A stretch of DNA of 64,000 bases, taken from the NCBI RefSeq assembly GCF_004124325.1, contig NZ_QBDT01000001.1, positions 7,440,001-7,504,000 of the forward strand, read 5' to 3'. Below the pieces are notes generated by a model, which saw only the letters and a list, made by a program, of their open reading frames with translations, had not been told where the DNA came from and did no database searches. This stretch comes from Streptomyces sp. L2 (GTDB taxonomy: Bacteria; Actinomycetota; Actinomycetes; Streptomycetales; Streptomycetaceae). Positions 37,236-46,841 of the stretch are shown here, piece by piece (the first letter of the stretch is position 1; every line of letters starts with the position of its first letter). A program made the translations under genes and the position numbers.

Positions 37236-39067
37236 TGCGGGTCCTGGCCACCGCCGGACACGTCGACCACGGCAAGTCGGCCCTCGTCCGCGCCCTCACC
37301 GGCATGGAACCCGACCGCTACGCCGAGGAACGCCGCCGGGGCCTCACCCTCGACCTCGGCTTCGTGTGGACCGAACTGCCCGGCGGCGAACCCCTCGCGT
37401 TCGTCGACGTCCCCGGACACGAGCGGTTCGTCGCCACCATGCTGGCCGGCGCCGGACCGGTCCCGGCCGTGCTGTTCGTCGTCGCCGCCGACCAGGGCTG
37501 GCAGCCCCAGTCCGCCGAACACCTCGCGATCCTCGACGCGCTGGGCGTCCGGCACGCCGTCCTCGCCGTCACCCGCAGCGACCTCGCCGACCCGGGGCCC
37601 GTCCGCGCCGACGCCGTCGAACGCCTCGCCGCTACCTCCCTCGGCACGGTGCCCGCCGTCGCGGTGAGCGCCGTCACCGGCGCCGGACTCGACGACCTGC
37701 GCGCCGCACTCGCCCGGCTGGCCGGCTCGCTGCCCACGCCCGACCCCGAGGCCGACGTACGGCTCTGGCTGGACCGGGCGTTCACCGTGCGCGGCCACGG
37801 CACCGTCGTCACCGGCACGCTCGGCGCCGGCACCCTGCGCACCGGCGACCGCCTGGTCACCGGGGACGGCACGGGCGTGCTGCGGGTGCGCGGGCTGCAG
37901 AGCCTGCACGAGGACCGGGACGCCGTCGCCGGCGTGGCCCGCGTCGCCGTCAACGTCCACGGCCCGGCCGACACCGCACTGGAGCGCGGGCAGGTGCTGC
38001 TCACCCCGGACCGCTGGCTGCCGACCGAGGTGACCGACGTCCGCGTCACCGGCGAACCGGCGGCCGACCTGCCCCGCTCGGCCACCCTGCACCTCGGCAC
38101 CGCCGCCGTCCCCGTCACCGTCCGCCCGCTCGGCGAGGACACCGCCCGGCTCACCCTGCGCCGCGCCCTGCCCCTGCGGGTCGGCGACCGCGCCGTGCTG
38201 CGCGAACCCGGCGGCACCCACATGCCCTGCGCCGTCACGGTCCTGGACGTCCGTCCGCCCCGGCTGACCCGGCGCGGCGCCGGCCGGGCCCGCGCCGCCG
38301 ACCTCGCCACCATGACCGGACACCCCGACGGCGCCGCGGAACTCCGGCGCCGCAGACTGGTGCGCCGCGCCGACCTCCTCGCCATGGGAGTGCCCGCCCC
38401 CACCGCACCCGTCGCCGGGGACTGGCTGGCCGACGACGCCCACTGGACGGCCCTCGCCGAACGGCTCACCGCCGAGGTCGACCGCCACGCCCGCACCCAC
38501 CCGCTGGACCCCGGGCTGCCCACCGAGGCCGCCCGCCACCTGCTCGGCCTGCCCGACCGCGCCCTCGTCGACGCCCTCGCCCGCACGGCACGCGATCTGC
38601 GCGGCCACGACGGCCGGCTCCACCCAGCCGGCCCGGCACGCCCCACCCTGCCGCCGCCCGTCCGGGCCGCGGTGGACGCCGTACGCCGGGACCTGGCCCG
38701 TACGCCGTTCCGCGCGCCCGAAGCCGGCCGGCTGACGCAACTGGGGCTGCACCGCAGGGAACTGGCCGCCGCCGTCGCGGCCGGCGCACTGCTGCGGATC
38801 ACCGACGGCATCGTGCTCCTGCCCGGCGCCGACACCGCGGCCGCCACCGCCCTGGCCCGCCTGGCGCAGCCGTTCACGCTCAGCGAGGCCCGCCGCGCCC
38901 TGGACACCACCCGCCGCGTCGCCGTACCCCTCCTGGAGTTCCTCGACGCCCACGGCTACACGGAACGCGTCGACGACCAGCACCGACGCTGCCGGACGGA
39001 CGCGGTGAACGGAGGCGGACAGGAATCGAACCTGCCTGCCCGAGATCCTCGGGCACCTCGGTTTTGA
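37235..39067 (+). CDS. selB: Selenocysteine-specific elongation factor
   Basis: A 610-residue GTPase that brings Sec-tRNA(Sec) to UGA codons marked by a SECIS. The G domain opens MRVLATAGHVDHGKSALVRAL (G1), has DVPGHERFVATML (G3) and TRSD in place of NKxD (G4). Domains II and III follow to about residue 350, then C-terminal winged helices (about 400-595) that should read the SECIS hairpin. The last 19 codons and the UGA stop overlap the tRNA-Sec gene on the other strand, so the C-terminal residues (GGQESNLPARDPRAPRF) are antisense tRNA sequence. The stop is the complement of the anticodon. Confidence 0.95.
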   Translation: MRVLATAGHVDHGKSALVRALTGMEPDRYAEERRRGLTLDLGFVWTELPGGEPLAFVDVPGHERFVATMLAGAGPVPAVLFVVAADQGWQPQSAEHLAILDALGVRHAVLAVTRSDLADPGPVRADAVERLAATSLGTVPAVAVSAVTGAGLDDLRAALARLAGSLPTPDPEADVRLWLDRAFTVRGHGTVVTGTLGAGTLRTGDRLVTGDGTGVLRVRGLQSLHEDRDAVAGVARVAVNVHGPADTALERGQVLLTPDRWLPTEVTDVRVTGEPAADLPRSATLHLGTAAVPVTVRPLGEDTARLTLRRALPLRVGDRAVLREPGGTHMPCAVTVLDVRPPRLTRRGAGRARAADLATMTGHPDGAAELRRRRLVRRADLLAMGVPAPTAPVAGDWLADDAHWTALAERLTAEVDRHARTHPLDPGLPTEAARHLLGLPDRALVDALARTARDLRGHDGRLHPAGPARPTLPPPVRAAVDAVRRDLARTPFRAPEAGRLTQLGLHRRELAAAVAAGALLRITDGIVLLPGADTAAATALARLAQPFTLSEARRALDTTRRVAVPLLEFLDAHGYTERVDDQHRRCRTDAVNGGGQESNLPARDPRAPRF

Positions 39068-39102
39068 AGACCGGGAGGGCCACCAGGCACCCACACGCCT
39101 CC
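39010..39102 (-). tRNA. selC: tRNA-Sec (anticodon TCA)
   Basis: Read on the minus strand, the 93-nt gene begins GGAGGCG and ends CGCCTCC plus discriminator G; CCA is not encoded. The anticodon loop is CTTCAAA with TCA. The long variable arm TGCCCGAG-GAT-CTCGGGCA has a perfect 8-bp stem, and the T-arm GCAGG-TTCGATT-CCTGT is normal with one G-U pair. Both the long variable arm and UCA anticodon are diagnostic of tRNA-Sec. It lies antisense to the 3' end of selB and 36 bp before selD. Confidence 0.97.
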
Positions 39103-39138
39103 ACCGCCGTCGTCAGGCTACTGCCCCAGGAGACCGGT

Positions 39139-40152
39139 ATGACACCGACCCGCCAAGCGCCCGTCCGCCTCACGCAGTTCGCGCACGGCGGCGGCTGCGC
39201 CTGCAAGATCCCGCCCGGTGAACTGGAGGACGTGGTCAGCGGTCTCGCCGCACCGGGGGGCGGGGGCAACGCGCCGCTGCTGGTCGGGCTCGCCACCGGC
39301 GACGACGCGGCCGCCGTCGCCCTCCCCGGGCCCAGCCGCACCGCCGTGCTGTCCACCGCCGACTTCTTCACCCCGGTCGTGGACGATCCCTACGACTGGG
39401 GGCGCATCGCCGCCGCCAACGCCCTGTCCGACGTGTACGCGATGGGCGGCAGCCCCGTCCTCGCCGTCAACCTGCTCGCCTGGCCCCGCGACCGGCTGCC
39501 GTTCGACCTGGCCCGCGAGGTGCTGCGTGGCGGCCTGGACGTCGCCGCCGAGGCCGGCTGCCACGTCGGCGGCGGGCACAGCGTGGACGACCCGGAACCC
39601 AAGTACGGCATGGCCGTCACCGGGATCGCCGACGCCGGCCGGCTGCTGCGCAACGACGCCGGCCGGCCCGGACTGCCGCTGTCGCTGACCAAACCGCTGG
39701 GCCTCGGCGTGCTGAACAACCGTCACAAGGCCACCGGAGAACGCTTCCAGGAGGCGATCGCCACCATGACGGCCCTCAACCGGGACGCCTGCGCCGCCGC
39801 CCTCGCCGCGGGCGCCCGCTGCGCCACCGACATCACCGGCTTCGGCCTCCTCGGCCACCTGCACAAGCTGGCCCGCGCCTCCGGCGTGACCGCCGTCCTG
39901 GACACCGCCGCCGTGCCCCTCCTCGACGGCGCCCGGGAAGCCGTACGGGACGGTTACGTGCCCGGCGGCACCCGGCGCAATCTGGAGTGGGTGGCCCCGT
40001 TCACCGACTTCGCGACCACGGACGACGACACCCGGCTGCTCCTGGCCGACGCCCAGACCTCCGGCGGGCTGCTGGTGGCCGGCGAGGTGCCGGGCGCGCC
40101 GGTGGTGGGGGAACTGGTGCCGCTCGGGGAACACTCGCTCGTGCTCCGGTAG
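39139..40152 (+). CDS. selD: Selenide, water dikinase (selenophosphate synthetase)
   Basis: A 337-residue enzyme making selenophosphate from selenide and ATP. The active-site loop is AHGGGCACKIPP, with Cys in both positions (E. coli Cys17 and Cys19 equivalents), so this is the cysteine form and not itself a selenoprotein. Other family marks are TGDDAAAVAL (metal/ATP Asp), STADFFTPVVDDP, NALSDVYAMGG and GGGHSVDDPEPKYG. ATG 39139 has CAGGAGA upstream. It follows the selAB pair and stops 16 bp from the convergent formate dehydrogenase gene. Confidence 0.96.
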   Translation: MTPTRQAPVRLTQFAHGGGCACKIPPGELEDVVSGLAAPGGGGNAPLLVGLATGDDAAAVALPGPSRTAVLSTADFFTPVVDDPYDWGRIAAANALSDVYAMGGSPVLAVNLLAWPRDRLPFDLAREVLRGGLDVAAEAGCHVGGGHSVDDPEPKYGMAVTGIADAGRLLRNDAGRPGLPLSLTKPLGLGVLNNRHKATGERFQEAIATMTALNRDACAAALAAGARCATDITGFGLLGHLHKLARASGVTAVLDTAAVPLLDGAREAVRDGYVPGGTRRNLEWVAPFTDFATTDDDTRLLLADAQTSGGLLVAGEVPGAPVVGELVPLGEHSLVLR

Positions 40153-40168
40153 GCCCGAGAGGCCCTGC

Positions 40169-43100
40169 TCACATTTCCGTGCCGGTGTGTTCGTCGATGC
40201 CGGCCCGGGCCCGGTAGGCGCGGACCAGTTCCACCGACGCCGGGCCCCGGGGGCGGCGGCCGGGCCGGATGTCGACGGTGAACGCCTTGGCCTCCTGGAT
40301 GTGGGTGTTGGGATCCAGGGACAGGTGCAGCAGCTCGTTGGCCGCGTCGCCGGTGGTGTAGCCGTTGGGGCCCCAGTGGTAGGGCAGGCCCACCTGGTGC
40401 AGGGTCCGCCCGTGCACCGTCAGCGGCGCCACCCGGTCGGTGACCAGGACACGCGCCTCGATGACGCCCCGGGCACTGACGATCGTCGCCCAGCCGGTGT
40501 GCTCCAGGCCCCGCTCGGCGGCCAGCTCGGGCGACACCTCGCAGAAGAACTCCGGCTGCAGCTCGGCGAGGTACGGCTGCCAGCGGGACATCCCGCCCGC
40601 CGTGTGGTGCTCGGTCAGCCGGTAGGTGGTCGCCACGTACGGGAACACCTCCGCGCCCGGCTCACCGGCGCTGGGCTGGTAGCGGTTGTCCGGCCGCGCC
40701 GGCAGCACCTGCCGCACCGGATTGCGCTGCTGGCCGTAGAGCAGGTTCCGGAACGGCGAGTCCTGTGGCTCGTAGTGCGTCGGCAGCGGCCCGTCCGCCA
40801 GCCCGGACGGCACGTACAACCAGGCCTTGCCGTCCGCCTGCATGATGAACGGGTCCCGGCCGGTCAGCGCCTCGGGGCCGGTGGCGTCCTCGGGCGGCTC
40901 GGCGTCGGGCGACTTGTCCTTCTTGAAGTCGGGCACGTCGTGCCCGGTCCACTCGCCGTGCTCGCCCTCGTCCGGGTCCCACCACACCAGCGCCTTCCGC
41001 TCGCTCCACGGCTTGCCGTCCGGGTCGGCCGAGGCGCGGTTGTACAGGATGCGCCGGTTGGCCGGCCAGGCCCACGCCCACTCGGGCGCCACCCAGCTCT
41101 GCTCCCGGCCCGGCTTGCGGCGGGCGGCCTGGTTGACGCCGTCGGCGTAGACCCCGCAGTAGATCCAGCAGCCGCACGAGGTGGAGCCGTCGGTCTCCAG
41201 CTGCTCGTACGACGACAGCGGCGCGCCGTCGGCGTCGTGGCCGTTGATCTCCGCGAGCACGGCCTCCGCGTCCGGCTCGGCGAGCGCGCCCTTCGTCGGA
41301 TAGTCCCAGGTGAGATCGAGCACCGGGCGGTCCATCTCGTCGGCGGACCCGGCCAGCATTTCCCGCACGATCCGCCCCAGGTGGTAGGTGAACCACAGAT
41401 CGCTACGCGCCTCACCTGGCGGCTCCACGGCCTGGTGGTGCCACTGCAGCAGCCGCTGGGTGTTGGTGAAGCTGCCGTCCTTCTCCGTGTGCGCGGCGGC
41501 CGGCAGGAAGAACACCTCGGTGCCGATGTCCTCGGTGCGCAGCTCCCCGGTCTCGATCTCCGGGCCGTCCTTCCACCAGGTCGCCGACTCGATCAGCGAG
41601 AAGTCCCGTACGACCAGCCAGTCCAGGTTGGCCATGCCGAGGCGCATCAGCTTGGAGTTGGCGTTGCCGACCGCCGGGTTCTCCCCGACGAGGAAGTAGC
41701 CCTTGCAGTCGCCGTCCAACTGCGCCATGGCGATCTCGTAGGCGGAGTGGGAGCCGGTCAGCCGGGGCAGGTAGTCGAAGCAGAAGTCGTTCCCGGCCGT
41801 CGCCGCCTCCCCCCAGTACGCCTTGAGCAGGCTCACCAGGTAGGCGCGCATGTTGCCCCAGTAGCCCTTGCGGGCCGCCTCCGCGCGCACGAAGGCGTCC
41901 AGGTCCTCCTGCTTGTGCGCGTGCGGCATCGGGATGTAGCCGGGCAGCAGGTTGAACAGGGTCGGGATGTCCGTCGACCCCTGGATGGAGGCGTGCCCGC
42001 GCAGCGCCATGATCCCGCCGCCGGGCCGGCCGATGTTGCCGAGCAGGGTCTGCAGCACGGCCGCCGCGCGGATGTACTGCACGCCCACCGTGTGCTGGGT
42101 CCAGCCCACCGCGTAGGCGAACGCCGTCGTCCGCTCGCGCCCGGAGTTCTCCGTCACCAGCTCGCACACCTGCCGGAACAGCTCCGGCGGCACCCCGCAG
42201 ATCTGCTCGACCAGCTCGGGCGTGTAGCGGGCGTAGTGCCGCTTGAGGACCTGGAAGACGCAGCGCGGGTGGGTCAGCGTCTCGTCGCGTTCGAAGTCGC
42301 CCTCGCCGATGTCAGCGCCGCCGGAGCCGTGCGACTCGCCGCCCGCCGCCTCGGTGACCGACTTCCCGCCGCCGGTGCGCTTGTCGTACTCCTGGTCACG
42401 CTGGCCCGACGCCGCCTGCATCTCGGTGCCCTCGTACTGCCAGCTGCTGTTGTCGTACGAGCGGCCGTCGGGGTCCAGGCCGGAGAACACGCCGTCCAGG
42501 TCCTCGGTGTCCTGGAAGTCCTCCCGCAGGACGACCGGCGCGTTGCTGTAGGCCACCACGTAGTCGCGGAAGTACTTCTCCTCGCTCAGGACGTAGTTGA
42601 TGATCCCGCCGAGGAACGCGATGTCCGAGCCCGCGCGCAGCGGCACGTGCACGTCGGCGAGCGCGCTGGTCCGGGTGAACCGCGGGTCGACGTGGATCAG
42701 CTTCGCGCCGCGCGCCTTCGCCTCCATGACCCACTGGAACCCGACCGGATGGCACTCGGCCATGTTCGAACCCTGGATGACGACACAGTCAGAGTTTTGC
42801 AGGTCCTGCTGGAAGGTGGTCGCGCCGCCGCGCCCGAACGAGGTTCCCAGACTGGGAACGGTGGAGGAGTGTCAAACACGCGCCTGGTTCTCGATCTGGA
42901 TCGCACCCAGCGCGGTGAACAGCTTCTTGATCAGGTAGTTCTCTTCGTTGTCGAGCGTGGCCCCGCCGAGGCTCGCGATGCCCAGCGTGCGCCGGGTCCG
43001 GGTCTCGTCGACCTCCCACTGCCAGCCGGCCCGCCGCGCCTCGATCACCCGCTCGGCGATCATGTCCATCGCCGTGTCCAGGTCCAGCCGCTCCCACTCG

Positions 43101-43438
43101 GTGCCGTGCGGGCGCCGGTACAGCACCTGGTGCTCGCGGGCGTCACCCGTGGTCAGCTGCAGGCCGGCCGAGCCCTTGGGGCAGAGCCGCCCGCGCGAGA
43201 CGGGGGAGTCCGGGTCGCCCTCGATCTGGGTGACCTTGCCGCCTTCGACGTAGACGTTCTGGCCGCAGCCCACCGCGCAGTACGGGCAGACGGACTTCAC
43301 CACCCGGTCGGCCGTGGCGACCCGGGGTTCCAGCCGCTCGCTGCGCCCGCTCTTGGCCGCCGCGCCCCGCCCGAGCGGGTCGGTCCCGGTGAGCTGGCGG
43401 TAGACCGGCCAGGAGTCGATCCAGGTGCGCACACCCAC
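40169..43438 (-). CDS. fdhA: Formate dehydrogenase major (alpha) subunit, selenocysteine at codon 189
   Basis: A 1089-residue Mo/W-bisPGD formate dehydrogenase closely following E. coli FdnG. The Fe4S4 site is CPYCAVGCG...RLCPKG (Cys51, 54, 58, 86). Codon 189 is UGA (42874-42872) in [16 protein letters not shown], exactly where FdnG has Sec; the frame continues without further stops to [14 protein letters not shown] and the end. Read as two genes it would look like a broken enzyme. GTG 43438 is the likely start (GGAGG upstream). It opens [18 protein letters not shown], with no Tat signal, so the subunit should stay in the cytoplasm. The beta and NrfD subunits are 2.3-4.4 kb away. Confidence 0.95.
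42843..42874 (-). promoter_or_regulatory. Bacterial SECIS element with UGA(Sec)
   Basis: On the minus strand the UGA (42874-42872) is followed after 12 nt by the hairpin GTTCCC-AGTCT-GGGAAC (42859-42843): a perfect 6-bp stem with a 5-nt apical loop containing the G-U pair of bases that SelB recognises in E. coli fdhF and fdnG. The distance is like that of the E. coli elements. The element is coding, in the VPSLGTS segment. Confidence 0.9.
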
Positions 43439-43637
43439 GTCCCGCTCCCTCCGCTCGCTGTGCCCAGTCTCCCGCGGCCCCGCGCAGGCGGCATCCGCGA
43501 GCGGCGGAGTACCCGCGCGAAGCCGGACCAAACAGCGCCGGACGGCCGGACGGGACAGACCCGTGACGGCCGGACCAGACAGACGCGGGCCAGGACCGGA
43601 CGCGCTCCGCGCGGGAGCCGGGGCGCACGAGGGCCGG

Positions 43638-44708
43638 TCAGGAGCGGACCATGCCCTGCGCTCCCGCGGTCCGGCGCGGCGCGCCCGGCGCCGGCACCCG
43701 GCCCGAGAGCGGCCCGCCGCGCGTCCCCTCGGGCGCGACATGCGCGCCGCGGGCCCCGAGGGCTCGGGCCGGCTCCGCCGCGCGGGCCCGCTCCAGCCAC
43801 GTGCGGTACGCCGGGGCCTGGCGGGCCGCCTCCCAGTACGCCTCCTCCAGCTCGGCGTACCCGTCGTCCAGCTCGGCCTCTGTCCGGGCCGCGAGCAGCA
43901 GCCGTACGCCGATCGGGTCACCCCGCAGCGGGCGGACCGCGAGGTCGGAGCGGGGCCGGGTGGTCGGCTGGCTGACCGTGACGACCTCGCCGATGGCGGC
44001 CAGCGAGAACGCGGTGAGGTAGTCCCCGTGCAGCAGGTCGGGCTCGATCCCGGCCGCGCGCAGCACCCGGCACAGCCCGTCCCACTCCCCGTCGACCGTG
44101 GAGTCGATCATCCACCGGTCACCGGCGAGGTCGGCGAGTCGCACCTCGGGCCGCCGCGCCGCGGGATGGTCCGAGGCCAGGGTGACGAACTGCGGCTCAC
44201 GCTCCACCAGCACCCGCAGGCACAGCCCCGCCGGGACGCGCAGCGGGCTGCCCTCCACCTCGTGCACGAACGCCATGTCGAGCCGGCCCTCGGCGACCAG
44301 CCCCAGCAGGGCGTTCGCCGACACGTCCATCTGGAGGGTCGGCTCCGTCCGGGGCGAGCGCCCGCGCAGCCGGCGCAGCCAGCCCGGCAGCGCCCGGCTC
44401 GCCGTGGCGCCGATGCGCAGCCGGGGTCCCCCCGCCGCCCGGGCCGCCGCCGCCCTCGTCTCCGTGACCAGCGCGGCGAGTTCGGCGACCAGGGGCCGGG
44501 CCCGGCTGACCACGACGTGCCCCAGCGGAGTCGGACGGCAGCCCGCGCGGTCCCGGGTGAACAGCCGGCCGCCCAGCGCCTGCTCGATGCGGCGCAACTG
44601 GGTGCTCAACGACGGCTGGGCCATGCCGAGTTCACGCGCCGCCTTGTGCAGGCTGCCCGCGTCGGCGATGGCGCACAGCACCCGCAGATGCCTCACCTCG
44701 AACTCCAT
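43638..44708 (-). CDS. LysR family regulator of the snapalysin gene
   Basis: A 356-residue LysR protein starting [19 protein letters not shown], with [22 protein letters not shown]. An effector domain follows, then a Pro/Gly/Arg-rich tail (about 310-356) beyond the usual LysR length. It is divergently transcribed from the snapalysin gene across 186 bp, the standard streptomycete arrangement in which the LysR activates the small neutral protease. Two dyads in the gap fit LysR binding. Start ATG 44708 fits the family; longer starts would run into the operator. Confidence 0.93.
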   Translation of the reverse strand: MEFEVRHLRVLCAIADAGSLHKAARELGMAQPSLSTQLRRIEQALGGRLFTRDRAGCRPTPLGHVVVSRARPLVAELAALVTETRAAAARAAGGPRLRIGATASRALPGWLRRLRGRSPRTEPTLQMDVSANALLGLVAEGRLDMAFVHEVEGSPLRVPAGLCLRVLVEREPQFVTLASDHPAARRPEVRLADLAGDRWMIDSTVDGEWDGLCRVLRAAGIEPDLLHGDYLTAFSLAAIGEVVTVSQPTTRPRSDLAVRPLRGDPIGVRLLLAARTEAELDDGYAELEEAYWEAARQAPAYRTWLERARAAEPARALGARGAHVAPEGTRGGPLSGRVPAPGAPRRTAGAQGMVRS

Positions 44709-44747
44709 GGCGGGAGCGTAGGGCGGTCGGCGGGGCCCACGCCAGAT

Positions 44748-44761
44748 GTTCAAATCCGAAC
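44748..44761. promoter_or_regulatory. GTTC-N6-GAAC dyad near the LysR promoter
   Basis: A short perfect inverted repeat 40 bp upstream of the LysR start, suited to autoregulation. The LysR/snapalysin region contains a second dyad nearer the protease gene. Confidence 0.5.
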
Positions 44762-44783
44762 GGAACCGCACGAGTTGGCCGCC

Positions 44784-44800
44784 GATAGCCTCGCCCTATC
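44784..44800. promoter_or_regulatory. LysR box (T-N11-A) before snapalysin
   Basis: GATAG-CCTCGCC-CTATC is a perfect dyad with the LysR T-N11-A form (T44786, A44798), about 95 bp upstream of the snapalysin start. This is the expected place for an activator recognition site. Confidence 0.65.
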
Positions 44801-44894
44801 CCCAGTTGCCATCATCCGCTCGCCGTTCAACTGCCCGAGACTCGGGGGCGACTCATCGTTCACCACCCCACACGAACGAGTAGGAGCCCCCCAC

Positions 44895-45575
44895 ATGACG
44901 TCGTCCCGTACGACCTCCCCGGCCGCGAAGACCTCCCGGAGACTGCTGGCGCTCGGCGTCGGCCTGGCGTTCGCCTCCCTGGGCACCGTGGTCCCCGCGA
45001 GCGCCCACACCGCGCAGCCGGCCGCCCGGGCCGCCCACTTCACAGGCGCCCACGAGAACTCCGCCGACACCAAGGCGTTCTTCCAGGCCGTCCTGAAGTC
45101 GGTCGCCAAGAAGCAGGCGGCCCACCCGGGCCTGCAGTCCGTCACCGTCTACTACGACGACTCCCAGGCCCCGAGCTTCCGCTCCCAGATATCGAGCGCC
45201 GCCTCCATCTGGAACAGCTCCGTGTCCAACGTCCGCCTCCAGGAGAGCTCCGGCGGCGCCGACTTCGCCTACTACGAGGGCAGCGACCCGCAGGGCTCGT
45301 ACGCCTCCACGGACGGCCACGGCCGCGGCTACATCTTCCTCGACTACCAGCAGAACCAGGAGTACGACTCGATCCGCGTCGCCGCGCACGAGACCGGGCA
45401 CGTGCTGGGCCTGCCCGACGACTACAGCGGCCCGTGCAGCGAACTGATGTCGGGCGGCGGTCCCGGCCCGTCCTGCACCAACCGCTACCCGGACGCCAAC
45501 GAACGCGCCCGCGTCGACCAGCTGTGGGCCAACGGCCTCGCCAAGGCCCTGCACAAGGTGAACTCCGTGCGCTGA
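44895..45575 (+). CDS. snpA: Snapalysin (M7 small neutral metalloprotease)
   Basis: A 226-residue secreted zinc protease. The signal peptide runs from [19 protein letters not shown] to ASAHT, a propeptide reaches to about residue 75, then the M7 domain follows with H165[11 protein letters not shown], the HExxHxxGxxD site in which Asp is the third ligand. The Met-turn is in CSELMSGGG. Four Cys near the end may form two disulfides. ATG 44895 has TAGGAG upstream. It degrades extracellular milk-type and other proteins. Divergent LysR gene as usual. Unusually, the pair sits between formate dehydrogenase subunit genes. Confidence 0.96.
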   Translation: MTSSRTTSPAAKTSRRLLALGVGLAFASLGTVVPASAHTAQPAARAAHFTGAHENSADTKAFFQAVLKSVAKKQAAHPGLQSVTVYYDDSQAPSFRSQISSAASIWNSSVSNVRLQESSGGADFAYYEGSDPQGSYASTDGHGRGYIFLDYQQNQEYDSIRVAAHETGHVLGLPDDYSGPCSELMSGGGPGPSCTNRYPDANERARVDQLWANGLAKALHKVNSVR

Positions 45576-45761
45576 GCACCTCGGCCGGCGCGCGCGGACG
45601 GCCACGAGAGGGCCCGCGCCCGCCACGACACCGGTCCTCCCCGTCCGTCACCCCCCACGCGTCAGGGGCGCACCACCCCGCGAACGGTCCGGGCGCCCAC
45701 GGACGGACGGGAAGGACCGGCACATGTCCCACCGGCACTCGGCCCACTGGCGTCCTGTTCG

Positions 45762-46808
45762 TCAGCCGGCGCCGGTCCCGCCCTCGGCCCTCGCGCGCCG
45801 CTCCCGCTGCGGTACGACCGTGTAGGCGGGGTCCTCGGCCGAGGCCACCCCGGCGTGGAACACGCCGAACCGCAGCGCCGCCGATCCGGTCAGCAGCGCG
45901 GTACCGGCCGCCACGGCGAGCCGCCGGTCGCGCCGCCGCCCGGACAGGACCGACAGCGCCGCACCGGCCACCGTCAGAGCCTCCGCCGCCCGCAGCAGCA
46001 CGTGCGGCCTGCCCTGCTCGTACGGCTCCGCGGCGAGCCCGATACGCCGCTTCATCAGGTTAAACGCACCCAGCTCCAGTCCGGCGCCCAGCACCGCCGT
46101 ACGCCGGGCGGGCCCCGCCTGGGCCGTCGGCGCGCACACCAGCGCCAGACCCGCCGCCGCGCTCGCCGCGGACCCCGCGAACACGAACGGCAGCTGCCGG
46201 TACCCCTCGTGCCAGGACGGCACGGCCGTGTCCGACAGCAGCACCGCGGTGTACGTCGCCACCGCCGGGCCGAGCGCGGCGGCCCCCGCGGTCGCCGCCG
46301 AGCCGACGAGCCGGTACCGGCCCGCGACGTCGGTGGCCGCGGCGGCCAGCGTCAGCGGCGCGTAGCCCGCGAGCAGCCAGGAGCCCACGCTCATCGGTGA
46401 GGTGGGCTTGAGGACCCGCAGCATGTTCATGAAGCGGGCCGGGCGCCCGAGGTCGTGCACGAGCGCGGCCAGCGACAGCGAGATGGCCCCGGCCGCGCCC
46501 AGCTTCGCCGTCCGCGCGAGCGCCGGCCGCCCCGTCACGGCAGACCCGGCGGCCAGCAGCGAGGACGCCCCGGCGAGACCGCCGAGATACAGGTATCCGG
46601 CGATGTCCAACGGCTCCCAGGTCGGCTTGTTGAGGACCGGTTTGCCGTAGTACGACGAGAACTCGGCGTCCGGCACCATCGACTGCTCGCCGCGCCCACG
46701 CCCGCGCCCGCGACGGCGCCGGTGGCGGCCCGGCTGCGCGCCGGTGACGGCCTCCCGCCCCGGCCGCGCGCCCCGCAGCCCGTCCCGGGTGACGTCCGAT
46801 CCGGTCAT
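45762..46808 (-). CDS. NrfD/PsrC-type membrane subunit of the formate dehydrogenase
   Basis: A 348-residue polytopic protein of the NrfD family. After a 50-residue Arg/Gly-rich cytoplasmic start (RRRRGRGRGRG) come about eight transmembrane helices with family wording LVHDLGRPARFMNMLRVLKPTSPMS. It has no heme-ligand pattern of the E. coli FdnI type, so quinone reduction would be NrfD-like. ATG 46808 has GAGGAGG five bases upstream and is 33 bp behind the iron-sulfur subunit, so the two are one operon. It should anchor the complex and move electrons between the iron-sulfur subunit and menaquinone. Confidence 0.9.
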   Translation of the reverse strand: MTGSDVTRDGLRGARPGREAVTGAQPGRHRRRRGRGRGRGEQSMVPDAEFSSYYGKPVLNKPTWEPLDIAGYLYLGGLAGASSLLAAGSAVTGRPALARTAKLGAAGAISLSLAALVHDLGRPARFMNMLRVLKPTSPMSVGSWLLAGYAPLTLAAAATDVAGRYRLVGSAATAGAAALGPAVATYTAVLLSDTAVPSWHEGYRQLPFVFAGSAASAAAGLALVCAPTAQAGPARRTAVLGAGLELGAFNLMKRRIGLAAEPYEQGRPHVLLRAAEALTVAGAALSVLSGRRRDRRLAVAAGTALLTGSAALRFGVFHAGVASAEDPAYTVVPQRERRARAEGGTGAG

Positions 46809-46841
46809 CGCGGCCTCCTCATCGTGTCGTCGGCCGTCCCG

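Noticed and set aside
39010..39102. tRNA-Sec as an integration site of a mobile element
   Set aside because: There is no integrase, no direct repeat of the tRNA end within the window, and neighbours are the functionally linked sel genes.
39065..39141. Programmed Sec read-through of the selB UGA stop
   Set aside because: The frame runs another 24 codons to a TGA, but no SECIS-like hairpin is positioned after the UGA, and the extension would be a Pro-rich antisense tRNA sequence.
40169..43438. Two separate or frameshifted formate dehydrogenase genes
   Set aside because: The two parts are in the same frame, the break is a single UGA at the FdnG Sec position, and a SECIS-like hairpin follows.
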